NCBI GenBank assembly: GCA_037576195.1
Contig: CM075103.1
Location: 26,372,723-26,436,722 of the forward strand
Origin: Phytoseiulus persimilis
Taxonomy: Eukaryota > Arthropoda > Arachnida > Mesostigmata > Phytoseiidae
DNA: 64,000 nt
Reading direction: 5' to 3'
The notes under the pieces are model-generated. The model saw only the letters and a list, made by a program, of their open reading frames with translations, did not search any database and had not been told where the DNA came from. The number at the start of each line of letters is the position of its first letter. The first letter of the stretch is position 1. This document shows, in pieces, positions 1 through 10,599 of this stretch. Both the position numbers and the translations under genes were made by a program.

Positions 1-586
1 AATCGAAGAAATTCACCGCGAACGGAATCTCACAGCTCTCTCTTGTGGAGCCGATAGATCATCCAGAGAAACAGGGACGCTCGGGAGTTTGGGAGAACGG
101 TTTTCCCACTCGCTCTGAGTGAGCAGCAAATTCCGCTCAGTTCATCCGTGTACATATTTAGGGCCCGTGAACAACTTCCTAGACGTTGGTTTCTCGTCTT
201 CTGGGTCGGAGCTACTTCTGAATGCATGGCGCAGTGTTTTTCAATTCTTCCGCGAACACAGCTGACCGGCCAAAGGGCACCACGAACTTCGCTGAACGCG
301 GAGCAGCGGTTCGCCCGGCGACGAGCCATGAGCCAGGTTTCCAAAACAGACGAGCCGGTTATAAACCGAGGTAGCTCCGTCAGTTCCGGTGACGGAAGAT
401 AGAGGGTGAGGGGGGAAAACTGAAGCGCGCGCGGACTATTGGTGTCACCACCGCCTCAGCTGCTGGAGCCGACGCGAACGCGCGCCAGCACCGGCTGGAC
501 CCGTTGCCGGAGTCGGGCTATGTGAATGACCCTTATCGTGCGGCGGCGGCGGCGGCGGCAACGCTAAGAAGACCAGAGCAGCGCGA
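1..586. other. No gene recognised
   Basis: I see no exon with convincing splice sites here. A pure GCG triplet run lies near the right end. No AATAAA signal in either orientation was found that would end the minus-strand candidate to the right. Confidence 0.4.
541..559. repeat. (GCG)n triplet run
   Basis: About six uninterrupted GCG units. It lies 27 bp upstream of an ATG that opens a 49-codon plus-strand frame (587-736). It could be 5' leader or a polyalanine stretch, but no splice site settles this. Confidence 0.8.
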
Positions 587-593
587 TGAGTGT

Positions 594-765
594 TCATTGT
601 TGTTGCTTTTGCCGCGACTGGGATGGCTCTGGGAGCTGCTTCCTAACAGAAACCACCGGCACAGAGTCATCTCGTTTCTTGCGTGACTTCCTCGAGAGGA
701 AGTCGTCGGGCAACCTGTCGCTGTTGTGGGAGTAGCTCGCCGACTGGCTTCTGGGCTTCATTCCT
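594..765 (-). CDS. Candidate terminal exon, basic Ser/Arg-rich tail
   Basis: On the minus strand the acceptor GTTGCCTTTCAG is followed by an open frame that enters with one base completing a codon and runs 56 residues to TGA. It contains the clusters FLSRKSRKKRDD and VPVVSVRKQLPEP and ends in glutamines. About three quarters of the third codon positions are G or C, like the safer exons in this window. The caveat is serious. The overlapping plus frame 587-736 (starting MSVHCCC, containing SSRFLRDFLERK) pairs third position with third position and looks equally good, and the bias continues past the acceptor. No family recognised. The strand is a guess. Confidence 0.25.
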
Positions 766-1550
766 CTGAAAGGCAACCGATCCGTGTTCTCCAGCCATCA
801 GAGGTCCCACCAGCGGTAGCCTCTCATCGGTAACATTCAGCAGCTGAAGGGTGTTCCACGAAGGAGCAGTATTCTGCCAACCGCGCACCTGAACCTGATG
901 GCAACAATAGAGGGGAGCGTATTCGCCGTTTTCGGGATTCTCCCGGATCGAGGACAAATGTGTTCCAGTACGATCCGAGACGAGATATCCCGGAACTCGG
1001 CGATGGGGAAATTCAACTTCACGATCATTGTTTGGATTCCAAATGATTCCTGGCATCATAAGTAGGAGAAGCGCCCCAGTCTTTTCCCTCGGCGGAGAAG
1101 GTGGATGATTATGAATATCGGAATGGAGCCCGGGAGCAAAAAGGATTTCGCACCCTCGGAGCGAGAGTGACTCGATCGCGCGGACGTTCCGAGGTGGGGG
1201 GGGGGGGGCAAAGTTGACATCGGTCCCGAAACAAGGAAAAATTAGGGAAACGAGTTTCATCCCGAGAGCTCTGAGCTTTCAGCGTGGAATCCCTCTTGGG
1301 AAACTCCCACTGCGCCCGTTCGATCAAAGCGAAAAATTAGCACTTCATCGTCGATGTCGAAATTGGATTGCGCCGACTGCAGAACATCGGATGGACTTTT
1401 CGCATGCATGGCTTGGAACGAGTGGGTTAGTGTGGAATTCTATTGTTTCTTCCACAGAAGAATAACCAGCTACACTTCTGTGTATTTGCTATTTGCCTTG
1501 TGTAAACCCTTCTGCATTGTCGCGTATATCCCTGTATTCATTTCTCGTAG
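766..1550. other. No supported gene; long minus-strand open frame
   Basis: A 197-codon minus frame (1260-667) crosses this stretch and on into the previous entry. It has no third-position bias over most of its length and no clear splice sites. A run of 13 G lies at 1196-1208. Confidence 0.35.
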
Positions 1551-1788
1551 AGCCCCTGGATGAGCTCGGTCGCAGGCAAACGTTTGTCGCCTTTGGATTT
1601 GCGCAAGCGGTGTTTGTGAGTGCGGATCATCGCTCGACTGAGTGAATGTCAACCATCGGACAAATATTCATAAAACCGATGTCAATATCAGGTGTCTGAT
1701 GGTGACCGGCGGAGCTTGACGGAACTTCGCATGTTGCACCGCCTGTGTTCAGTTCAAACTGATGAAGGAAAAAGAACACGTATTCTCC
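1551..1788 (+). CDS. Two candidate micro-exons, unknown protein
   Basis: Exon one, 1551-1615, follows a pyrimidine-rich TAG acceptor (CATTTCTCGTAG) and ends at a GTGAGT donor. It reads PLDELGRRQTFVAFGFAQAVF. Exon two, 1753-1788, follows TGTGTTCAG and ends at another GTGAGT donor, reading FKLMKEKEHVFS. Phases agree across the 137-bp intron (0 to 0). Exons this short with fair splice sites occur by chance, and I recognise neither peptide. The donors lack the preferred G at the last exon base. This should be treated as a lead only. Confidence 0.2.
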
Positions 1789-4083
1789 GTGAGTTCCGTG
1801 ACGTTGTTATTCCAGCCGCAGCAGCAGCAGCTGAGCAGATAGAGACAGTTTGCGAGTTTCCATGGAGACAGGTCGCGTTCAGTTTCCCCCGAGTCGTGCG
1901 AGTTCGCTTGCTTTTCTGCCGCTTGGCTCGTTCGTCCACGAATCGTTTTTCTGATGTCCACACGACAGCTTCGTTGAACGCACTTCGTTCCCCTGCCCGC
2001 GAGCTCATCGTCGGATACGTCTACCGGGCGAGCGCGCATCGTTTGCCTCACCCGTCGCCATGCGGAAGTCTGTCAATTTGGTTTTGTCGATTTGCGACTG
2101 TTTTTTTCTGGTCCGATTGAAATTCCGTTTTTTTTCGCACGGGTTCGCGGCTCTGTCAGCTTAATCAGAGAGCCGCGAACGACCTCTGATCACAAAAATT
2201 GTGAATTGTCGCGTTGTCTAGCCATTTGATCGCTCGATAACCGATTGCATTAGCGAGACCTCCTTCCGCGGAGAAATTCAATCGGAGTAGAATTTCGACA
2301 GAAGTTCTTGACAGATGACAATTCGAATCTCCCAGCAGATTCCGGATCGTAAACGGATAGATCAAGTCGAGCTGCCCGACGGGAAACAAAGACATCAGTT
2401 ACGAAGTGTGAGGGACTCGGAGTGGGCGGAACTTGTGGATGCATATGAACTCGAATCGCTGTCGAGAAGTCAGGAGACACGAAGTGATGAGGTCGTGGTC
2501 AGCGCTTCGTTGCTTAGAACGAGCTCCCAACAATGTCGTCGCTGTCACCAATCTGGCGGCAACCGCGTTACGAGCCAGCTCTGGCCAACTTTATCAAAGC
2601 GAGCGACTGGCTGGCCGACCGACCGACCGACCTACTAGAAATGACCTTGAGCGAATTCATAGCGGAATCCAATTCGAGGAGGGCCGCATGCTGCAGAGGC
2701 CTTTCGCAAATATGGAATGCCATGGCTGTTCGGAGCCGAAGGAGCCAAAGATAAGCTGGTTGTTCGCCTACCCAGTATTCCGCGGCTCGCTTCGGTAGCC
2801 GCCAGCGTGGGAGAGTTCCAACGCTGCCTAAGGCCCGCTTAGGAAAGTCTTAGAACCTAGGTCACAACCTTGTCTTCGACCTTCTGTGGCAGCCAGGCGC
2901 ATCCTGCCAAGTCACTGCCTTCACTGCCACCGAACAACGGTACAGACTACCATTGCGTCCCTGTCAGCTACAGGAAATGTGCCCGACAGGAGAATGACTC
3001 CATTTGAAAGATCGTATGCGAATAACAAGAACTATGATCGAGTCAAGAAGCCTTCGATTCTGGTGCGTCGAGCTCCGAACTCGTTGGGAACTCGGATAGC
3101 GATCGGACGAGACTTCCAGTACGACGTTCACAGCACGACAAAGACCATTTTGACAGCAACGTTAGACCCTCGGTCGATTGTTCCGCAGAAACTCCCCGAT
3201 ATCTTCAAACCCAGAGGTCCTATAATATTGTCCAGAAAGCGCCACAGAATGCGGTCGACGCTCGCTCGGGGATCGGGAAAAGTTGCCGCGAATGAAACGA
3301 CCCTTCCAACCGCTTTCCTGTCCGCCGCGCTGATGCGACTCCAGGCTGCGCACAGAAGTTCCGGCATCGATGACGTATTCCGCTTCTGATACTGAACGCC
3401 CGACTCGGTCGGAAAGAGAATTCCGTGCTCATGTGTGTACACGCGCCGCGAGTTTTCCTAATTCCATCCGTAAGGCTGAGCGCTTGTCGGGAGACGACCC
3501 GTACCTGGTCACGGCCAGAGCTAATTTAAGCTAATCTCAAGTACGTACAGTCCTACGGTTGTTCCAGAGCAATGGATCAGCGTGAATTTCACTTGAGCAC
3601 GTTCTCCCTATGTACTCTCATGGAGTCTGCGCATTCCCGAGCTCTGAAGACGGTTTCAAAACGTACCTTTCGGTCGGATTCACTAGTCTATTCTCAGAGC
3701 GAATTCGGATAAAATTGAGCAGAAATTTGGATTCCAACTCCATGTTCGCGCTTTCAGTCACTCTGAGGCGCGTATGTTCCCCCGATCCTCACGGTTTCGC
3801 CGATTCCGTCGAGGGGAGACGCCGCAACAGCATGAGCGAGAAAATTTCGTGGAGAGCTCGAGAGTTCGTTTCCAGAAAAGCGGAGCTCACGGCAATCCCG
3901 AACGGAATAAGCCGGAGCAACGAAAAACAGGTTCAAAACAAAAACGATTTCTCCAACGGATGGGTTCGACGGGGCTCGCTCGGTCCCGCCTGCCCCTCGG
4001 GGAGGCCCCCAAAACTCGGTTGGCCCCGGCAGCTCGTTGACACTTTGAAGGGTTAGTTTGTTGACAAATTTTCGGAGACTCAC
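1789..4083. other. No supported gene
   Basis: CAG repeats lie at 1818-1834 and a (GACC)n tract at 2614-2632. A 167-codon plus frame (2886-3389) and a 104-codon minus frame (3442-3128) overlap. Neither has distinctive codon bias or splice sites. Any downstream exons of the minus-strand signal-peptide exon at 4.1 kb should lie in here, but I could not place them. Confidence 0.4.
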
Positions 4084-4114
4084 CGACGAAGGCGGCTACC
4101 ACGAAGATCCACAT
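4084..4114 (-). CDS. Candidate first coding exon with signal-peptide start
   Basis: The frame starts MWIFVVAAFV and is cut after ten full codons plus one base by a strong donor, G|GTGAGT. A first intron inside the signal peptide is typical of arthropod cuticular and other secreted proteins (general knowledge of those gene families). A TATA/initiator arrangement lies upstream on the same strand. I could not find exon two, so the mature product is unknown. A minus frame reading LAHAVAASPLDG at about 3.8 kb has the right flavour, but no acceptor puts it in phase. The call depends on ten residues, a donor and a promoter-like context. Confidence 0.35.
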
Positions 4115-4216
4115 CTTCTTCGGGGATGGAACAAACAACAAGTCCAGAATCGAGAAGAGCTTCGGCCAGCAGTCCAGCGAGCTGAGAATCTGGCGGTCAG
4201 ATGCACCGAAAGAACG

Positions 4217-4424
4217 AACTGACGGACGGACGGAAGACGCACCGACCGGCCGAGCGACAGACACCGAGCGACCCACAGACGACGAACAGACGGATAGAGC
4301 GGACTGCACCAGCAGAACCCAGCTTCAGGCCAGCGGTGATGATTATCTGGTGAGTGCTGTGCGGCGGTAGCGGCGTTCCAAAACACACTGTGACCAGCCG
4401 CGCGCGAAGAGAACCGCACTATAT
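4217..4424 (-). promoter_or_regulatory. Candidate core promoter with two possible starts
   Basis: On the minus strand GATATAGT (TATAG at 4423-4419) is followed 32 bases later by TCACAGT with its A at 4391, a correct TATA-to-start distance. A second arthropod-type initiator, TCAGTTCG with its A at 4220, follows within a CCGT/CGGT tetranucleotide-rich leader. Either start would give a leader to the ATG at 4114. Confidence 0.35.
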
Positions 4425-4636
4425 CTGCGCTACGGAGAAACGTTGCCTCAGTCCTGTGTTGATCCGACCGACGCCATGGGAACCGCTCCTCTTATATGAG
4501 AGAGGGTGCACGACGTCAACTGACGGACGGGCAAATCGACGCCGGATTCACTCATTCATCCACTCATTCGTACTTCTGTTGTTCAGCAGAAGCACAAGTG
4601 GCTTGGAAACTCGCTGGAAATTGTCTCGCTAAAAAC

Positions 4637-4701
4637 CTTTTCATTTGCTGCTCCTGCTCCTCCTCCCACTTCATCGAAACGGCCCCCGTCGAGATCGGCA
4701 T
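4637..4701 (-). CDS. Candidate exon, acidic/glutamine-rich N-terminus
   Basis: The minus frame begins MPISTGAVSMKWEEEQEQQM and stops at a possible donor AAAAG|GTTTTT. Nearly all third positions are G or C. Against it, the plus strand over the same bases reads HFIETAPVEIGIDSDEA then DNPFRGRIRHLNV, with equal bias. It vaguely recalls the F-x-G-x-I-x-x-L pattern of laminin-G-like domains, and a very strong plus acceptor (CTTCTCGCTTCAG, exon from 4896) lies downstream. Only one strand can be real, and I cannot decide which. No family is recognised for the minus reading. Confidence 0.2.
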
Positions 4702-7425
4702 CGACAGCGACGAGGCAATAGGGCCATTTGACAATCCATTTCGGGGGCGAATACGACACCTCAACGTTCCGAAAGCATGGATAAAAACATCATTGTCTGG
4801 AAAAATTCTCTGGCATCCGCCCGGTGGTTGGCGTGTTGATGTTTCCATGAGATCCATATTTATTTTTATGCTTTTCATTTCTTCTCGCTTCAGCTGAGCT
4901 CTCGTCTAGGCGCCGACCATCGGAAACGTGCGTACATCGCTTCGTTTCTGATGTCCGTCGAAGTTGATCGGTGGCCGAATAGGGCCGGCGTTTCGATCCT
5001 CGTTCGTTCGGACTCGACCCAAAGTGTAAATCCGGCCTCACCTTGGGCGGTCGGCTTCCAGAAATCGTTCCACCCTCCTAGCGATAGAACGTTCTCAATT
5101 ATTGGGATGATTCTACCCATTACTGACATCAAGCTTTATTGGAGAAAATTCTCGGGAGAAATTCTCTCAGGAGAGGAAATTAGTTTACACAGACTGATAT
5201 TGAGTCTCTCATGTCTGTGTGGTATAAATTGTGGTCGACGGATAGCAGTCCTGATGATTCTTGAATTCTCTAATAGATCCTTGAATATCTCCCTATTTCC
5301 TTGAGACTTCAATCAACGACCGTCGCAACACAATTCGACTTCGCGGTGGACACAAAGCTTTGTTCTCATCAACTCTTAGCGACGTCGTTGATGTCCCTCA
5401 TGTTGATCCCCTGAGTGGATAATAGAAACTGTTCTCAACTCATCGGTAAGTACCCATTGGCATGGGACACGCCCCCACTTGGATTTCGGGTAAAATACGC
5501 AGAAACTTGATGCGGCCGGAATCGATGGAAAATCACACGATCACGCCGTATTGACTCCGAACTTCGACGAAAAATCGGACGCGATCCACCATGGCAGTGT
5601 ATTTTCTCCTCTGAGGAATACAAACTGCTTTTCGCAACCGGGCTCATACCAAGGCTGTCCCATCTCGTGTGTTGGTAGTATTCGTCCGATTCGACGACGC
5701 TCCATCGCGAATGACTCCATGAACTATCTGCGCCTTTCTGGTGAGATTGAAACTGGAGTCCGGTTCAAGCTTCCAGCCAGATGAGAACTCGTGCGACATA
5801 AACAACTCTGAGAACACTCGTTCCTCTTCGTCAAATGATATCGAATGCGATCCGGAATGGGTTGTCGAAAAGTTTGGCATTCGACTGGGCGCTTCTGTCG
5901 AGCCCAGTAGTCTGGAGTTGGCCCCTGTATCAGGCCTTGCCGCAGGTTCCGCAATAATCATCAATTTGTTGATCTGAAATTAGCAAAATTAGCTCTCCTC
6001 GACGTTTCCTTCGCTTGCTGCGATCTTCGTTCGTTCGATGAGATGAACGAACGGACTCCCTTGCCCTCTTCCATGTCTTCTAGAACAGGTGTATCCTCCT
6101 CGAAACAATTGAAGTATATAGCTCCACAGTCCAAATGGCTCCGCACCCCTCATTCCAGAATATCAGAAATTTCGATGCGCGCCTCCGAGAGAGGCAACCT
6201 GGCTCGTTAGGATCGGCTCTTTCGGTAGATGAAAGTCGGCAGGCTTGGGTGCTTCCGATCTAACAACCCGTCTAACTACTACGGAATACTGATGAGCCAG
6301 CTAGGAAAATTTCACTTTGCCTTGCTTTGTCACTTATTCCCTCCCTGTCGTTGACTGTGCTCCACGGGTGCGATCATTTCCTGCGTTTCGTTTGTGATGA
6401 TAGTCGCGGCTCGTCATGCTCTCCCACCGCTACGCGACATGATGAAGGGACGACATGTTTGATGAAAATAATATTCCACGTTCGGAGTATCCTCACAAGA
6501 TCAGCTGGAAATGAGAGGACTTTATACTTCGAATTTCTGTGTTTGTTCTGGATTCAGCTGATGGACGACCGCGAGCGCGTTTGATCGTGCGAACAAGAGG
6601 ACCTTAAACTTCGTTTACTCGCACCCACTACCAGGTTGTCGCGTTTCTGTCTCGGATTGACGTTACCGCGACGGAATTCCCGCGCGTCGCAGCTCGCAGA
6701 ATATCCGTTCGGAGACTCCGAACTATCAGAGGCGACAGAAACCATAGTAACGACAGTGAGCATACAACACGCACTGAAACGACAAGAGCCATTCGCGAAC
6801 GCCCTCGGGCCGGAGTGAACCGATCCATTCCTACTCGCAATCAATCGATGCTTCGCTCGAAAAAATCGCCCTAAAATGCCAGAACTCCTGAGCGAAGGAG
6901 GGCGTCTACAGACTCATCTCCTGTCCCATAGAAGAGCAGTCTCCGTAACGGGAGTGCTCGTAAATGATAGAAGTGATTCCGGAACATCCGGCGGGGCGAT
7001 CAGCACAAGAACTCTCAGGAATTCGTCTGGAAGTGAGCGTTCCTCCTCCTGGATTTGTGGTGCAACGGAGTTGTTCCGTCTCTCAGTGCGTCCCTCCAGC
7101 CGCGGTCGCAATGTCTCCACGACGAGGGTCCGTCCGTCCGTTCACATTCATTATTTTCCGATGAGGGTTCCTGCGCGTCTTCGGTGCGATCCCACCGAGG
7201 CGACGAATCATAGAGCTGGGGGAACCGTTTCCGTTTTCAGTGATGCAATCGCTCATTACGGGGGAACATCTGTGAATCGATTCAGGGATTGTCGATTCAC
7301 ACTTTGAGGGATTCAACGTTTGAATGGCGGACCCCACGAGAACGTTCGCAGCCCCATGAAACCTAGTTCTCGGTTGTTAGTTGTTCCACGACGGTGGTCG
7401 GCTAACATTTCCTGCCCCCCTTCAG
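4702..7425. other. No firmly supported gene
   Basis: It contains the strong plus acceptor ending at 4895 followed by a long open frame (to 5304), a plus acceptor at 6555 leading quickly to a stop, and another at 7229. The minus acceptor GTCGTTTCAG at about 6773 opens a frame with a short hydrophobic stretch. None combines good splice sites with coding bias. Confidence 0.35.
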
Positions 7426-7492
7426 GTCGCCGGGAACAGGAGCCCGGATCCCCGATTGTTCAACGGGTCCATGACCCCGAAAGTAGAAACCT
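7426..7492 (+). CDS. Candidate exon, unknown protein
   Basis: A long pyrimidine tract (TTTCCTGCCCCCCTTCAG) ends just before 7426. The phase-0 frame reads VAGNRSPDPRLFNGSMTPK. Sixteen of its nineteen third positions are G or C, and the bias drops right after that. The donor is unclear: CCT|GTAATA at 7493 is the best option and is weak. A second frame from the same acceptor runs RREQEPGSPIVQ to a TAA. I recognise no family. Confidence 0.25.
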
Positions 7493-8855
7493 GTAATAAA
7501 GAACTCGGATATAGTGGACTGGTAGCGTGGACGCAACCAGGCCTATGAAAATTCTCATAAAGCCAACCTCCTGGACCATTTCCAGCCGAAATAAAACTCA
7601 TACACGGCGGAAATCCTGCGAGGAGCATACTCCGGGAGTTTACTAAGGAGTCGGAACTCTGAGGGCTCTTTCGAAGGGGAATTCACTCAGCAGGAATGTT
7701 CGGCGAGCCGCAAACGCATTGACATGTTTCCTGAATGGAACCCGAGCCTGTGCAACATTTCGATGGCGCGCAAAAACTGATACATTCAGCTTGAGAAATC
7801 CATCACGGAAGCCGTTGAGTGGTCATTGGGCAGAGTAGCATCGAGTCAAGGAGTGGACGAGGAATTCACAAGTTCATCGTGATCAGAGGCGAGGTTTCAG
7901 CGAGTCCAGAGAAGTTCTCTCCAGGCGACTGAGATCCCTGCGCTTCTGAACCAGAAGAGACATATGTACATCCGATCGAGTTATGGGAAACCACTGCAAA
8001 GGCTCGGATACAGAACCTCCGAACTGTTTCCTTCCTTCTTTCCTCGACGCCCTGTGTACGGTAACAAAGTTCTGCTGCACCCGTTCCGGATCCTGGGCCT
8101 CCACTCATTCTGAGGACTTCCGGATGCGGAGCGGGATAATAAGGGAACTCGGATTCGGAGGAGAAATCTCGGAGAAATTGTTCATTCGGCCGCCCGGTCT
8201 GACCTGCAATAATTTCAGTCGACTCGAGGAGTGAAGTTTTGTCGTCGCTCCGCTAATGATTGCTTGGGTTGATCTTCTCGGCTCACGATCACTTCCACAG
8301 GACGAACGAACAGGATTTCTCTCGGAAGAATTTCAAATGAAACCGAATCTCAAATGGAGATTTTCTTGATTCGTGTTTGCGTCTCGTAAGCTTCAAATTT
8401 CGGCAACGGGAAGTGATGACAAATTCCAAGAAAAATGGCGAGCTCTTCACCGGTCTCACAACCGCCTCCTGGAAATCCAAAAATGCCGCTTCCTGCAGAA
8501 CAAGGATTGAAGAAACGGGGTTACAGACTTCGCTAATGGCAGAAGCTCTTGCCAATTCTTCACACAGCGTCCTCCCGGAATCGCGACCGCTGCGATTCGA
8601 GACCCGCGAACTCGTCTCGGCTAGCGGGTCTCAACTCCAAGATACTCGCAGGGTCTGATCCTCATGGTAGTGCGAACCCACCGATACTGAGGAGGACGAC
8701 GTCGTGAAACATGAGCCCCCAAGAAGGAAAAGAAGGAGCCACCAGAGTCTCAGCGGCCAACGAAAATAGCTCAAGGTCAGGGTTTTGCCGAGGAGCTTAA
8801 AGGACTCGTGTGAGCGTGTATTAGGCTCGCGGAGTCGAAAGACTAGTTTCGCATA
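7493..8855. other. No gene recognised
   Basis: Open frames are short and overlap on both strands without splice signals or codon bias that separates them. I see no repeats of note. Confidence 0.4.
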
Positions 8856-9014
8856 TCATCCCTGAAGTCTTCCCTCTTCAGTCGTTCGCCTTTCGTCGGA
8901 AGAGCTCTCATTCTCATGATCGCTGTCGCAGTCCTGCATGTCGTCGCCGCCGGAATATCTCTCCATCGGGGATAAGTACGCGATTTCCTCTCCGTCAGCC
9001 GTTGTACCTTTGTT
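8856..9014 (-). CDS. Candidate terminal exon, acidic C-terminal tail
   Basis: The minus frame reads GEEIAYLSPMERYSGGDDMQ and then a D/E/S-rich stretch (DSDHENESSSDE) before ending GRLQG and TGA. Third-position GC is about two thirds overall and higher in the first half. Acidic tails like this are common in cytoplasmic ends of membrane proteins and in regulators, but nothing specific is recognisable. The start is uncertain: I used the AAAAG acceptor before 9014, which has little pyrimidine tract. The opposite strand here can be read as a hydrophobic segment, so strand assignment is moderate at best. Confidence 0.3.
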   Translation of the reverse strand, partial: NKGTTADGEEIAYLSPMERYSGGDDMQDCDSDHENESSSDERRTTEEGRLQG

Positions 9015-9273
9015 CTTTTGGGACACGAGGGCGGTCTAATTATCGTGGCGGTGCTGGTGGTGGTATACCAGCTGGCTCGTCTGTGTGCCTTGACCCGAAC
9101 CCACTCGGCTCGGGGGATGTTCAGGAGAGGAGCGCCTTGTTATCCTCCGGAAAAATGGAATCATGAACCCTCCACACGGACACCCAAACATTCATTTTGA
9201 TACGGCTGCTCCGCTCCGGAGCGCCTGATATCGATCGGAGATCGAGTGACCGCAGCGAATGGATCCAACTTAC

Positions 9274-9355
9274 CATCGCAAGTACATTGGAATCGCCCGG
9301 CGTGCATGAAGCACTCATGATCATTCGTGACTTCGGGCAAATGAATCTCGGACAT
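9274..9355 (-). CDS. Candidate exon with half an EGF-like repeat
   Basis: The minus frame reads NDHECFMHAGRFQCTCDG and is cut by a good donor, GATG|GTAAGT. The spacing C-x4-G-x-F-x-C-x-C-x-x matches cysteines three to five of calcium-binding EGF-like domains. The first two cysteines would have to be in an upstream exon and the last in a downstream one; neither was found. The frame opens just after a stop at about 9378. It could be part of the same minus-strand gene as the acidic exon to the left, but the phases as I drew them do not join. Confidence 0.2.
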
Positions 9356-10263
9356 GTATCGAACATCAGAAATTCAAGTAGCGATCGCATGCTGAGCGCA
9401 TTGCGGACTCGTTCGCTGCCGGGAAACGGGGAGTTCTGTGAGGCGGAATCGTTCGGGAGGGAAAATTCTGACATGAAGGACGAATCAGTCTCTTTCGAGC
9501 AGACGACAGCGCTGCTGATGGCGACGGCGGCGTTCAGCTACTGGAGCCTCTGAAATGAAAATGAGGGGACACATTAAACTGGATCGCTCATACTCGAGCC
9601 AAATCTGCTCCAGGCCTCCGCCCCTCTGCCTCACTTATCTCGATGAGGATTTTTGTGCTGTCATCGGAGACTTTCGGGCGGCGTGATTCCACTGCGATTT
9701 GGACGGCTTTGTTTCACTTCATTGAGCCGTGTTCGTCTTTTCTTTTCGTCGGATGATGTCACGCCAACCGTCCTGGGCTGCAACTGCTGCGCGGAGTTTT
9801 GTGCGAATCCTACGAAAACGTACGAGATCCCACGATTTCTGAGTGAGCTGATTTTCGAGTCCGACCAGACGCTCGCCGAAAAGGTGTTTCGGAGTCGTTT
9901 AGGGATGGGTCCTGTCAGCTCGAGCCGCGTAACTTCGGTGTGGGACCCCCCGATGTAGTTTCTCCAAGCCTCTCAATGTTCGGTGGATGGCCGCGATCTG
10001 CTCCCGAGCCACATTCATTCTGGTCTGTTGCTGTCCGAACAAGCACTCTGTATGGGCTCAATATTCTCGGGAAAAGTGTTGCGATCCGCTCAGAAAATCG
10101 TCGCGAACAACGCCCCATCTCTCGAAAGCCCCCGGTTCTAGAGACTCCCGCGATCCTGCAGGGCTGTTGTCGTCGGAACATGTTATTCACTTTTCTTCCC
10201 GATAAATCTTCCGACATCGGCTCCTCTCGAAACAATAATTACACTGATATTGTCTTCGTTCAG
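9356..10263. other. No firmly supported gene
   Basis: A plus frame ending at 9958 contains YEIPRFLSELIFESDQTLAE with GC-rich third positions. It may be an upstream exon of the plus-strand candidate at 10.26 kb, but I could not define both of its ends. Confidence 0.3.
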
Positions 10264-10599
10264 TCCGGACATCGACTACAATCGCGATGTCGTGTCTGAA
10301 CTGCAATTTGACAGAATTCACGCGTCGATCGTCTCGCTCCCCGGCCGAATTGAGAATTTTCAGAGGTTCATAAGTATGCATTGTTTCGATTCGTTCGGCT
10401 CGCTCCCGTTTTCTCGTTCCTCATCGGGTTTTTCTGAGAGGAACGAATGTGCCACCGCATGGTCGTGGCTTTGCATAACACATCATCAGAAACATGAAGG
10501 ACGACGATCGACCCCGAAGTCTACTCCGAAGCGCGGAGTGGAGAGTCTCGATGTCCGAGAGTTCAGCCCCGTCGACTTGCGGACTCGCAAGTTGCTATG
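10264..10599 (+). CDS. Candidate terminal exon, unknown protein
   Basis: Acceptor TATTGTCTTCGTTCAG precedes a frame entering with one base and reading PDIDYNRDVVSELQFDRIHA, then LPGRIENFQRFI. The opening has a natural mix of acidic, basic and hydrophobic residues and GC-rich third positions. A GTATGC site at 10374 could end the exon after FQRFI. Otherwise the frame stays open to TGA at 10597-10599, through STPKSTPKRGVESLDVREFS. A spliced alternative via the pyrimidine-rich TTTTTCTGAG acceptor gives KERMCHRMVVALHNTSSET and a stop. No family recognised. Confidence 0.4.
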
